64,000 bases of DNA, from contig NYTH01000032.1 in assembly GCA_002683405.1 (NCBI GenBank), positions 1-64,000 of the forward strand, given 5' to 3'. Made by a program: the position numbers and the translations under genes. This document shows positions 42,246 to 49,338 of the stretch, in pieces. Numbering within the stretch: the stretch's first letter is position 1; every line of letters begins with the position of its first letter. The notes below the pieces were generated by a model. It did not search any database. It saw only the letters and a list, made by a program, of their open reading frames with translations, and was not told the DNA's origin. This DNA is from Salinisphaeraceae bacterium (GTDB taxonomy: Bacteria; Pseudomonadota; Gammaproteobacteria; Nevskiales; Salinisphaeraceae).

Positions 42246-43196
42246 ATGAATCAGACCGACCTGCCACCGCTCGCGGCGAGCGACGAGTTTCGCACCCTGC
42301 GCCTGGTTCGCGACAGGGGGCACGCCCGCATAGCCCGTATCGTGCTGGCCCGACCGGCAAGGCTGAACGCCATTTCCCAGGTCATGCCCGGCGAAATCCG
42401 CCGCGCCGTAGCGGCCGCCAACACGGACGAGCACACGCGCGTAATCGTGCTGGAAGGCGAGGGCCCCGCCTTTTGCGCCGGTTATGACCTGGGATTGTTC
42501 GGCGAAGCGCAGGACGACCACCCCTGCAAGCAGGAGAAGACGCCCTGGGACCCGATGCTAGACTATCGTTTCATGCGGCAGTGCACGGACGATTTCATGT
42601 CGCTGTGGCATTCCGCCAAGCCAACCATCGCGCAGGTGCAGGGCTACGCCATTGCGGGCGGCTCCGATATTGCGCTGTGCTGCGACCAGGTGGTCATGGC
42701 GGACAATGCAAAAATCGGCTACATGCCGGTTCGGGTCTGGGGTCGTCCCACCACCGCGCACTGGACCTACCGGCTGGGCCCGGAGCGCGCCAAACGGCTG
42801 CTGCTCACCGGTGAGCTGATCGACGGCCGCACCGCTGCCGATTGGGGGCTGGTCAGCGAATCGGTCCCGGCCGATGCGCTGGCGGCGGCCGTCAACCGGC
42901 TCGCCCGGCGCATGGCGGGTGTACCGGCCGGCATGCTGGCCATGCAGAAAATGGTCGTCAACGAGGCGGTGGAACGACAGGGCCTGCTGTCCAGCCAGAC
43001 GCTGGCCACCCTGTTTGACGGCATCACCCGCCACAACCCGGAAGGCCTCTGGTTTCGGCGACAGGCGCAGGCCCACGGCTTCAAGGCCGCGGTCGACTGG
43101 CGTGACTCCGGCCGGGAAATACCCGACGGAGACGACGCGCGCGAGGCCATTGCCCGGCTGGAGGCGCTCATTGCCGAACAGCAGACCCGCGACTGA
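42246..43196 (+). CDS. Crotonase/enoyl-CoA hydratase family protein
   Basis: 316 residues. The crotonase core is present: RPARLNAISQVMPGEIRRAV, VIVLEGEGPAFCAGYDLG (oxyanion-hole and CoA-binding), then KPTIAQVQGYAIAGGSDIALCCDQVVMADNAKIGYMP. The GGSDIAL region lacks the usual Glu pair of hydratases (G-G-G-x-E-L), so it may be a dehydratase, isomerase or hydrolase-type member instead. It has no clear Shine-Dalgarno. A second crotonase follows 0.75 kb later with an uncharacterised gene between them. Substrate unknown; probably a CoA thioester. Confidence 0.85.
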   Translation: MNQTDLPPLAASDEFRTLRLVRDRGHARIARIVLARPARLNAISQVMPGEIRRAVAAANTDEHTRVIVLEGEGPAFCAGYDLGLFGEAQDDHPCKQEKTPWDPMLDYRFMRQCTDDFMSLWHSAKPTIAQVQGYAIAGGSDIALCCDQVVMADNAKIGYMPVRVWGRPTTAHWTYRLGPERAKRLLLTGELIDGRTAADWGLVSESVPADALAAAVNRLARRMAGVPAGMLAMQKMVVNEAVERQGLLSSQTLATLFDGITRHNPEGLWFRRQAQAHGFKAAVDWRDSGREIPDGDDAREAIARLEALIAEQQTRD

Positions 43197-43280
43197 ATCC
43201 GGCCCCCGCCGCTTGTGATGCGGCCGGCCGATGCGAATACTGGCGCATCATTTGCCGCACACTCCTCAGCAACAAGACCC

Positions 43281-43913
43281 ATGAGCGACACCGACAATCC
43301 GACCCACCTCGACATCAGCGCCCCGGAAGAGCCGCCTGCCGGTACGCCCATCAGCTATCAGACCTTTGGCGAGAATTTCATCCGCTATCTGGTGACCGTG
43401 CCGCGCCTGCGCGACGAACTGGAAGGTGCCGTGCAGGACACGGTGGAGGGGTCGGTCGAGGCCCTGCCCAATGAAATGCTGGTGGCCTCCTACCGCTTCG
43501 CGCCCCGCAAGATGGATATCGAGCGCCAGGTCAGCGACACGGCGGAAGTGGCGTTTGCCCTTCTGGTGGACGGCCGGCTGACGCTGAAGGTCAAGGCCAT
43601 GGGCATCGGTGTGGGGCTGCCGCTGGAAGTGAAAATCAAGGTGGATATCGACGTGCGCACGCTCGCCCCGCTCACCATTCAGCTCGAGCCGCGACCGCTG
43701 ACGCACCGGAACGTGCGCGTGACCACCGAAATGCCGAAAGAGCTGCGCATGCTGCCGACCCATCTGCTGGACCGGCTGAATCCGCTGGCAATAGCTGTGG
43801 CGGACAATATCGTTCGCGAGACCAACCGTCGGCTCAAGCACCCCGAGCTGAAAAAAGCAGCGCACATCGATGTGCTTACCCTGGCCGAAAACGCCATGAG
43901 CGCCGCCGGCTGA
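43281..43913 (+). CDS. Conserved hypothetical protein between two crotonases
   Basis: 210 residues, no signal peptide, one long globular domain. YQTFGENFIRYLVTVPRLRDELEGAVQDTVEGSV begins an amphipathic N-terminal helix, followed by beta-rich YRFAPRKMDIERQVSDTAEVAFALLVDGRLTLKVKAMGIGVGLPLEVKIKVDIDVRTLAPLTIQLEPRPL. The C-terminus is basic. The beta-sandwich-like, repetitive V/K pattern with no cysteines suggests a lipid-binding or scaffold domain. I recognise no family. It sits between two crotonases and may share their pathway. Confidence 0.7.
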   Translation: MSDTDNPTHLDISAPEEPPAGTPISYQTFGENFIRYLVTVPRLRDELEGAVQDTVEGSVEALPNEMLVASYRFAPRKMDIERQVSDTAEVAFALLVDGRLTLKVKAMGIGVGLPLEVKIKVDIDVRTLAPLTIQLEPRPLTHRNVRVTTEMPKELRMLPTHLLDRLNPLAIAVADNIVRETNRRLKHPELKKAAHIDVLTLAENAMSAAG

Positions 43914-43943
43914 TTCCGATTACGTCTGCAAAGGAAGTCCGCC

Positions 43944-44744
43944 ATGCCCGTACGCGTTGAAATCGACGGACCGGTAACCACCGTCATCCATAGCCGCCCG
44001 GAATCCCGCAACGCCATGGACCCGGCCCATGCGGCACAGCTGGCGGACGCTTTCGAGGCCTTCGACGCCGACGACACACAGCATGTCGCCGTATTCTGGG
44101 GTGAAGGCGGGGCGTTCTGCGCCGGCTGGGACCTGAAGCACGCCAGCCGGCTGGGCGATGAGGACGCACCGCTGGCCGATCTGGATTTTCCGGACGACGA
44201 GACCGACATTCCCCGCGGCCCGATGGGGCCCAGCCGCCTGCAGCTGTCCAAGCCGGTCATCGCGGCGGTCGCCGGCCCGGCCGTGGCCGGCGGCTTCGAG
44301 CTGGCGCTCTGGTGCGACGTGCGCATCATGGAGGCCGACGCCTATTTCGGCGTGTATTGCCGGCGCTGGGGCATCCCGCTGATCGACGGCGGCACGGTCC
44401 GCCTGCCGCGGCTGGTCGGTCAGGGGCGGGCGCTGGAGATCATCATGACCGGCCGCCAGGTCACCGCCGACGAGGCGCTGCGTATCGGCGCCTGCGAACA
44501 GGTCGTCCCCACCGGTCAGGCGCGCCAGGCGGCCGAAGCCATGGCGCAGCAGATCGCCCGGTTTCCCCAGGCCTGCATGCGCGCCGACCGCCGCTCGGTG
44601 CATGCCCAGTACGGGCTGCCGGAGATGCAGGCGCTGCGCAACGAATGGCGCAACAGCGTTCACACACTCGCTTCCGAAGGCGTGGCCGGCGCGGGCCGCT
44701 TCAGCGAGGGACGCGGCCGGCACGGCGATTTCGATCAGATCTGA
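43944..44744 (+). CDS. Crotonase/enoyl-CoA hydratase family protein
   Basis: 266 residues, with AGGAAG 7 nt before the ATG. Core motifs: VTTVIHSRPESRNAMDPAHAAQLADAF (with RNAM, the CoA pocket), VAVFWGEGGAFCAGWDLK, and KPVIAAVAGPAVAGGFELALWCDVRIMEADAYFGV where GGFELAL supplies a Glu at the catalytic position. It is therefore a better enoyl-CoA hydratase candidate than the gene at 42246. The two enzymes and the gene between them point to a shared CoA-thioester pathway. Confidence 0.88.
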   Translation: MPVRVEIDGPVTTVIHSRPESRNAMDPAHAAQLADAFEAFDADDTQHVAVFWGEGGAFCAGWDLKHASRLGDEDAPLADLDFPDDETDIPRGPMGPSRLQLSKPVIAAVAGPAVAGGFELALWCDVRIMEADAYFGVYCRRWGIPLIDGGTVRLPRLVGQGRALEIIMTGRQVTADEALRIGACEQVVPTGQARQAAEAMAQQIARFPQACMRADRRSVHAQYGLPEMQALRNEWRNSVHTLASEGVAGAGRFSEGRGRHGDFDQI

Positions 44745-44830
44745 AGCGCCTGCGACCGCTCCGGCGCCCGAGCCGGGGACACTGGCCACCGTGCCATACT
44801 GGCCGTTAGTTTCATCGTAGCCAGGCGCAC

Positions 44831-45856
44831 ATGCCCTCTTCCCATCCCCCCATTCGACACCCGGGACAGGTCTCCGGTCACGCAAGTTTTCTTCACCGCG
44901 ACAGCAGCCTGCGCGAGCGCTGCCTGATGCAGGTAGGCGACACGCTGGCCGTCGGTTTCGGCCTGCTGCTGCGCCTGGGGGGCGCGCCGCTCAAGCGCGC
45001 GATCATTGCCGGGCTGGGCGCGCTGGCCTACCGGGTAGTGCCAGAGAAACGGCGCGTGGCCAGAACCAATCTGGACCTGGTTTTCGGCGACCGCCTGTCC
45101 GATGCGGAAAAATCGCGGATCGTGTCGGTCATGTTCCGGCATTTCGCGCGCGGACTTCTGGACCTGTTCTACGACCGGATCTACTGGCCCAACGAGCGGG
45201 TGGCCGCGTCGGTGAACTCGGACGCCAAGGCCAAGCTGGACGAGCTGCAGGACATCGGGCGCGGCTCCGCCGTGGTGTCCTGTCATCTGGGCAATCCGGA
45301 GATGCTGCTGCGCCTGCTTACCGAAGCCGGTTATGACGGTTATGCGCTGTACAAGGGCCTGCACAGCCCCTGGTTTGATCGCTACGTGGGCCGCAAACGC
45401 CTGGCGGCCGGCGCCGGGCTGATCGAAGTGCCCTCTTCACGGCATCGGTCCGTGGACGGCAAGCGACAGAAATTGCCCGCCCGGAGCATCCGATCCGAGA
45501 TCGAGGCACTCTGGGCCAACAACAGCGGGATCGGTTTCGTGGCCGACCAGCACACCCGCACGGGCATGAAAATCAATGTGCTCGGCGTACCCGACACGCC
45601 CACGCAGATCGGCGCCTGGCGCTACGTGGTGGAGAACCGTATCCCCTTCTTGCTGCACGTGGCAGTGTACGACGAGACCGGCGGCCTGACCTGGCACTGC
45701 TCCGACATCTTCCGCGTCACCGACCAGGGATCACCGGACGAAACCCTGGCCCATTACCTGCAGCAGGCGAACTACTGGTTCGAGGAGATGGTCCGCCGCT
45801 ACCCGGAACAGTATTTCTGGGGCCACCGACGCTTCGACCGGCGACATTACGAGTAG
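44831..45856 (+). CDS. Lysophospholipid / lipid A acyltransferase (LpxL/HtrB-like)
   Basis: 341 residues. Motifs: the HX4E/D-type HLGNPE (the acyltransferase HxxxxE motif), then GSAVVSCHLG..., YALYKGLHSPWFDRYVGRKR, then FVADQHTRTGMKINVLGVP, and the C-terminal YFWGHRRFDRR (WxHRRF typical of LpxL/LpxM). One N-terminal hydrophobic helix (VGFGLLLRLGGAPLKRAIIAGLGALAY) anchors it in the inner membrane. It transfers an acyl chain from acyl-ACP to lipid A or to another glycolipid. The first ~25 residues are extra and the true start may be a later codon. Confidence 0.88.
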   Translation: MPSSHPPIRHPGQVSGHASFLHRDSSLRERCLMQVGDTLAVGFGLLLRLGGAPLKRAIIAGLGALAYRVVPEKRRVARTNLDLVFGDRLSDAEKSRIVSVMFRHFARGLLDLFYDRIYWPNERVAASVNSDAKAKLDELQDIGRGSAVVSCHLGNPEMLLRLLTEAGYDGYALYKGLHSPWFDRYVGRKRLAAGAGLIEVPSSRHRSVDGKRQKLPARSIRSEIEALWANNSGIGFVADQHTRTGMKINVLGVPDTPTQIGAWRYVVENRIPFLLHVAVYDETGGLTWHCSDIFRVTDQGSPDETLAHYLQQANYWFEEMVRRYPEQYFWGHRRFDRRHYE

Positions 45857-45884
45857 CCGCCCGCCGGCAGCCGGCAGCTGCGGC

Positions 45885-46508
45885 CTAGCCGCTGCGCCAA
45901 TGCGGCACCGCCAGCAGCACCAGACGGAGCTTTTTCTCGGTCAGCGCCAGCTCCAGGTCCACCTGCTCGGGGTGATGGCCGTCGGCCTCCAGTACCGACT
46001 CGGTGGCTTCCGTCACTGTGCTCACGATCAGCCCCGCAATCATGCGCAGATCTTCCGACGTCCACCGGGTCAGCCCCGGGAAGCGGCCCAGATCGGTCGC
46101 CAGTTCGCTGACAAACAGCGCAATACCGGCACGAATGGCGTGCCGCAGCGCGGCCACGCCGCCGTAGCGCTCCCGCATGATGAAAGTGAAATGCAGGCGA
46201 TTGGCCTGTACGTAGCGGAAATAGGTTTCAACCGAATCGCGCAGAATCTGCGAGTCGGGCAGCTCGCGTTCCCGCGCCTCCCGCATCATCCGCCGGAGCG
46301 TGCGCAGACACTCATCCACCAGCGCCAGCCCGAGCGCCTCCATGCTCTCGAAATGGCGATAGAACGCCGTGGGCACGATATCCACTGACTGGGCCAGCTT
46401 GCGCAGACTCATGGCTTCGAAGCTGCGCCCGCGCGCAACCTGCTTCAGGGCGGCCTCCATGAGCGCAGTCCGCGTCCCCTCCCCCCGGCTTGCCTTGCGC
46501 CGTGCCAT
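45885..46508 (-). CDS. desT: TetR-family regulator, DesT-like
   Basis: 207 residues. The helix-turn-helix reads ALKQVARGRSFEAMSLRKLAQSVDIVPTAFYRHFESMEALGLALVDE, with the TetR signature TAFYRHFxSMEAL. The C-terminal domain fits DesT, the TetR repressor that senses the saturated versus unsaturated acyl-CoA balance in Pseudomonas. Its neighbours are exactly those of desT: divergent ferredoxin reductase (desC-like) and desaturase (desB-like). Three 16-bp sites matching GTGNNCAMCTGTNNAC lie in the shared promoter region. The symbol is by synteny and motif. Confidence 0.82.
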   Translation of the reverse strand: MARRKASRGEGTRTALMEAALKQVARGRSFEAMSLRKLAQSVDIVPTAFYRHFESMEALGLALVDECLRTLRRMMREARERELPDSQILRDSVETYFRYVQANRLHFTFIMRERYGGVAALRHAIRAGIALFVSELATDLGRFPGLTRWTSEDLRMIAGLIVSTVTEATESVLEADGHHPEQVDLELALTEKKLRLVLLAVPHWRSG

Positions 46509-46511
46509 TCA

Positions 46512-46527
46512 GTGTTCACCTGTAAAC
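46512..46527. promoter_or_regulatory. DesT-type operator site 1
   Basis: GTGTTCACCTGTAAAC, 3 bp before the regulator start codon. It fits the shared consensus GTGNNCAMCTGTNNAC of three sites here and is positioned to autoregulate the TetR gene. Confidence 0.6.
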
Positions 46528-46599
46528 ATCCGATTAATTATTGCCTCAGGGCGTCTCGCAGCGCAAGAAAGCAATATCCAGCTAGCCATTTATTTCTTT

Positions 46600-46615
46600 G
46601 TGAACACCTGTTGAC
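46600..46615. promoter_or_regulatory. DesT-type operator site 2
   Basis: GTGAACACCTGTTGAC, in the centre of the intergenic region. Of the three sites it most resembles my recollection of the desCB operator in Pseudomonas aeruginosa (GTGAACGCTTGTTGACT). Confidence 0.65.
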
Positions 46616-46637
46616 TTTCGGCGAAGGCCACCTTAAT

Positions 46638-46653
46638 GTGCACAACTGTACAC
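46638..46653. promoter_or_regulatory. DesT-type operator site 3
   Basis: GTGCACAACTGTACAC, 19 bp before the ferredoxin reductase start. It is an imperfect palindrome (14 of 18 bases symmetric when one flanking base on each side is included) and would cover the leader of the desCB-like transcript. Confidence 0.6.
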
Positions 46654-46672
46654 ACTAATTCCGGCAGGACTA

Positions 46673-47779
46673 ATGAACCTGAACACGACGCCTTCGCGCA
46701 CCCTCGACAACCTGCTGCGGTCACGGCTGGTCGCCGCGCTGACCGCACCGCATGGCGTGGATCGTTATCTGGACTGGCTGGCGCCCGAGCGGGTCACCGA
46801 CGAAATGCGCAGCCGTGTACTGGCGCGCCGCATGGAAACAGCCGACTGCGTCACGCTGACGCTGGCCGTCCCGCGCGGCTGGCGCGGTCATTCGGCCGGC
46901 CAGCACCTGACCGTGAGCGTGGAGCTCGACGGCCGCCGCCAGACCCGCTGCTTCTCGATTGCCAGCGCCGACAACAGCCGCAACGGCGAGCTGGAAATCA
47001 CGGTCAAGGCGCAGCCCGACGGCCAGGTGTCCCGGTTTCTGGTGGACGCCGCCCGCCCCGGCACAACCGTGGTCCTGTCGGACGCCAGCGGCGCGTTCCG
47101 GCTGCCGGACATCCGCCCGGCCGGCGTTCTGCTGATCAGTGGCGGCAGCGGCATTACCCCGGTCATGTCCATGCTTCGCAGCCTGGTGAACGAGGGTTAT
47201 GAGGGCGAGATTCGCCTCCTGCACTACGCCCGAAGCAGCGAAGACCTGATTTTCGCGGACGAACTGGACGAACTGACGCAACAGCATTCCAACCTGACGG
47301 TCTATCGCGCCTTCACCAGCGACGACGCAGTGGACGGCGAGCTGCACGGCCGCTTCAAGCCGGCCCATCTGCAGGACTTCGGGCCCGCCCACAACGACTG
47401 GCCGGCGTTTGCCTGCGGCCCGCAGCCGCTCATCGAGGCCCTGCAGAGCTACTGGTCGGCGCAGGCAGCCGGCAGCCGGCTGGACTTCGAGTATTTCCAG
47501 CCGCCCCGCGCGGCGGCCGCGGACGGTCAGAGCGTGCTGCAGTTCGTGCGCAGCCAGGTCACCGCGGACGACGATGGGCGCAGCCTGCTGGACCAGGCGG
47601 AAGCCGCCGGCCTGAAGCCGGCTTACGGCTGCCGTATGGGCATCTGCCGCAGTTGTACCTGCCGCAAGACCTCCGGCCGCGTGCGCAACCTGCTGACCGG
47701 CCGCATTTCGCAAGACGGCGCAGAAGACATTCAGCCCTGCATCACCGCGCCCGCGAGCGACGTGAGCGTAGAGCTCTAG
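46673..47779 (+). CDS. desC: Ferredoxin reductase with 2Fe-2S domain (DesC-like)
   Basis: 368 residues in the FNR plus plant-type ferredoxin layout. The FAD domain includes TRCFSIASADN (RxYSxxS), then GVLLISGGSGITPVMSMLRSL for NAD(P)H and a reductase pocket, and FACGPQPLIEALQSYW. The C-terminal 2Fe-2S domain has CRMGICRSCTC and CI at the end (CX4CX2CXnC; YGCRMGICRSCTCRKTSGRV ... DIQPCI). It passes electrons from NADPH to the membrane desaturase encoded next, as DesC does for DesB. It may also serve the orphan P450s. It starts 19 bp after an operator-like site. Confidence 0.88.
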   Translation: MNLNTTPSRTLDNLLRSRLVAALTAPHGVDRYLDWLAPERVTDEMRSRVLARRMETADCVTLTLAVPRGWRGHSAGQHLTVSVELDGRRQTRCFSIASADNSRNGELEITVKAQPDGQVSRFLVDAARPGTTVVLSDASGAFRLPDIRPAGVLLISGGSGITPVMSMLRSLVNEGYEGEIRLLHYARSSEDLIFADELDELTQQHSNLTVYRAFTSDDAVDGELHGRFKPAHLQDFGPAHNDWPAFACGPQPLIEALQSYWSAQAAGSRLDFEYFQPPRAAAADGQSVLQFVRSQVTADDDGRSLLDQAEAAGLKPAYGCRMGICRSCTCRKTSGRVRNLLTGRISQDGAEDIQPCITAPASDVSVEL

Positions 47780-47816
47780 CACGCAACAAATCAGGCAGTG
47801 CCAGGAAAGAATTCGA

Positions 47817-47900
47817 ACCACAAAGAGACAACGGTCACAAAGTTCAAGGCATTCAATGCGACGACTACTCGCACTTTGTGCCCTTCGTGCCCTTTGTGGT
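47817..47900. repeat. Imperfect inverted repeat of ACCACAAAGAGACA-like words
   Basis: Left arm from ACCACAAAG (47818) with ACAACGGTCACAAAGT; right arm ends ACTTTGTGCCC...CTTTGTGGT (47900). The arms are mutually complementary with scattered mismatches over about 28 bp. Similar words occur at 58903-59002 and 61954-62142. It lies between desC and desB on the same transcript. Confidence 0.55.
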
Positions 47901-47998
47901 GAGTCCTCTTCTTCTTTGTCCCAGTTGTCTTGCTTTAACGAATTGAATCCATTCAGAAGCGCGTTCAAACCGCCGCTCAAAGAATCAAGGAGATGATC

Positions 47999-49084
47999 AT
48001 GAGTACAATTAATGACTTGCTGAGCCCTGAAGACGTTGAAGCCTTCGGCCGCGACATGGACGCCATTCGCCAGGAAGTGCTGGACGATCTGGGCCAGCGC
48101 GATGTGGACTACATCCGCGACATCATCCGCAAGCAGCGCGGCCTGGAGATCACCGGCCGGGCCCTTCTCTTTGCCGGCATCCTGCCGCCTGCGTGGCTGG
48201 CCGGAACGGCCTGCCTGTCGCTGTCGAAAATCCTCGACAACATGGAGATCGGCCACAACATCATGCACGGCCAGTACGACTGGACCGGCGATCCGGCACT
48301 GGCCTCCGAGAATTTCGACTGGGACAACACCTCCCCGGCCAGCCAGTGGAAACACTCCCACAACTATCTGCACCACACCCACACCAACATCGTGGGCAAG
48401 GATCGGGATGTGGGTTACGGCATCCTGCGCATGTCGGAAGAACAGCGCTGGAACCCCTATTACCTCGGTAACCCGCTCTACGCCTTCCTGCTGGCCGCCC
48501 TCTTCCAGTGGGGCGTGGCCGTGCACGACCTGGAAGTCGACCGGATCGGCAAGCCGGGCGACATGGGCGCGAAAGAACGCAAGCGGCGTGCGCTGGAAAT
48601 CGCCGACAAGGCGAAAGGTCAGGTCACGAAGGATTACGTGCTGTTCCCGCTACTCGCAGGGCCCTTCGCGCCGCTGGTTCTGGGCGGCAATCTGGCGGCC
48701 AATCTGGCCCGCAACTTCTGGTCGTTCACCATCATCTTCTGCGGGCATTTTCCAGACGGCGTGGAGCAGTTCTCCGAAGCGGAAACGCAGAACGAGACGC
48801 GCGGTCAGTGGTATGTGCGGCAGCTGCTGGGCTCGGCGAATATTCGCGGTAGCAAGCTGTTTCACATTCTCTCGGGCAACCTGAGCCATCAGATCGAACA
48901 TCATCTGTTCCCCGATTTGCCCGCCCACCGCTACGCCGAAATTGCGCCGAAGGTGCGCGCGGCCTGCGAGCGGTACGGCTTGCCGTACAATACGGGCAGC
49001 CTGTCGCGTCAGTTCGGCACGACGGTCAAACGCATTTTCAAGCTGGCGCTACCCGATCGCGAAGCGCTGCCGGCCGCCGCCTGA
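47999..49084 (+). CDS. desB: Acyl-CoA desaturase (DesB-like, di-iron membrane enzyme)
   Basis: 361 residues. Histidine boxes: HNIMHGQYDW, HSHNYLHHTHTN and HQIEHHLFPD, plus hydrophobic segments and the D/E-rich N-terminus seen in Pseudomonas DesB. It inserts a double bond into saturated acyl-CoA, with electrons from the DesC-like reductase upstream. The ATG at 47999 has AAGGAG 6 nt upstream; ATG 47993 abuts that site and is rejected. The gap from desC holds an inverted-repeat element. It is followed 18 bp later by a tiny gene. Confidence 0.9.
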   Translation: MSTINDLLSPEDVEAFGRDMDAIRQEVLDDLGQRDVDYIRDIIRKQRGLEITGRALLFAGILPPAWLAGTACLSLSKILDNMEIGHNIMHGQYDWTGDPALASENFDWDNTSPASQWKHSHNYLHHTHTNIVGKDRDVGYGILRMSEEQRWNPYYLGNPLYAFLLAALFQWGVAVHDLEVDRIGKPGDMGAKERKRRALEIADKAKGQVTKDYVLFPLLAGPFAPLVLGGNLAANLARNFWSFTIIFCGHFPDGVEQFSEAETQNETRGQWYVRQLLGSANIRGSKLFHILSGNLSHQIEHHLFPDLPAHRYAEIAPKVRAACERYGLPYNTGSLSRQFGTTVKRIFKLALPDREALPAAA

Positions 49085-49101
49085 GAGAGGATGTCAGACC
49101 C

Positions 49102-49311
49102 ATGCCCGGAAGACTGGAAGTCGCCAAGGATGTTCTGCAGGTCGCCGTGGAATCCGGCGCCCGCCGGGCCGGCCGCGCCGCCGAAGCGGTGACGCAGGCG
49201 GTAGCGGAAGTGGCCGGAGAAGCCGGCGGATGGTTTACCGACGTGTTCGAGATCATCGATGCAGGCCGTCAGGCCCGGCGCGATGACGAATCCGACGCTG
49301 ACCGCGACTGA
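49102..49311 (+). CDS. Small helical protein at the end of the desCB unit
   Basis: 69 residues. It is a continuous amphipathic and Ala/Val-rich helix pattern (LEVAKDVLQVAVESGARRAGRAAEAVTQAVAEVAGEAGGWFTDVFEIIDAG) followed by a charged tail. There is no signal peptide or cysteine. It starts 18 bp after desB on the same strand, so it is likely co-transcribed with the desaturase. A membrane-associated partner or assembly factor is possible. I recognise no family; the gene could be non-functional, though its helical pattern is regular. Confidence 0.5.
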   Translation: MPGRLEVAKDVLQVAVESGARRAGRAAEAVTQAVAEVAGEAGGWFTDVFEIIDAGRQARRDDESDADRD

Positions 49312-49338
49312 AGCGCCCCGGGGCCGTGAGCGCCGGCC

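Noticed and set aside
46721-48526. 601-codon minus-strand open frame over desC-desB
   Set aside because: It is opposite two genes with clear motifs and would cover the repeat element; no family resemblance.
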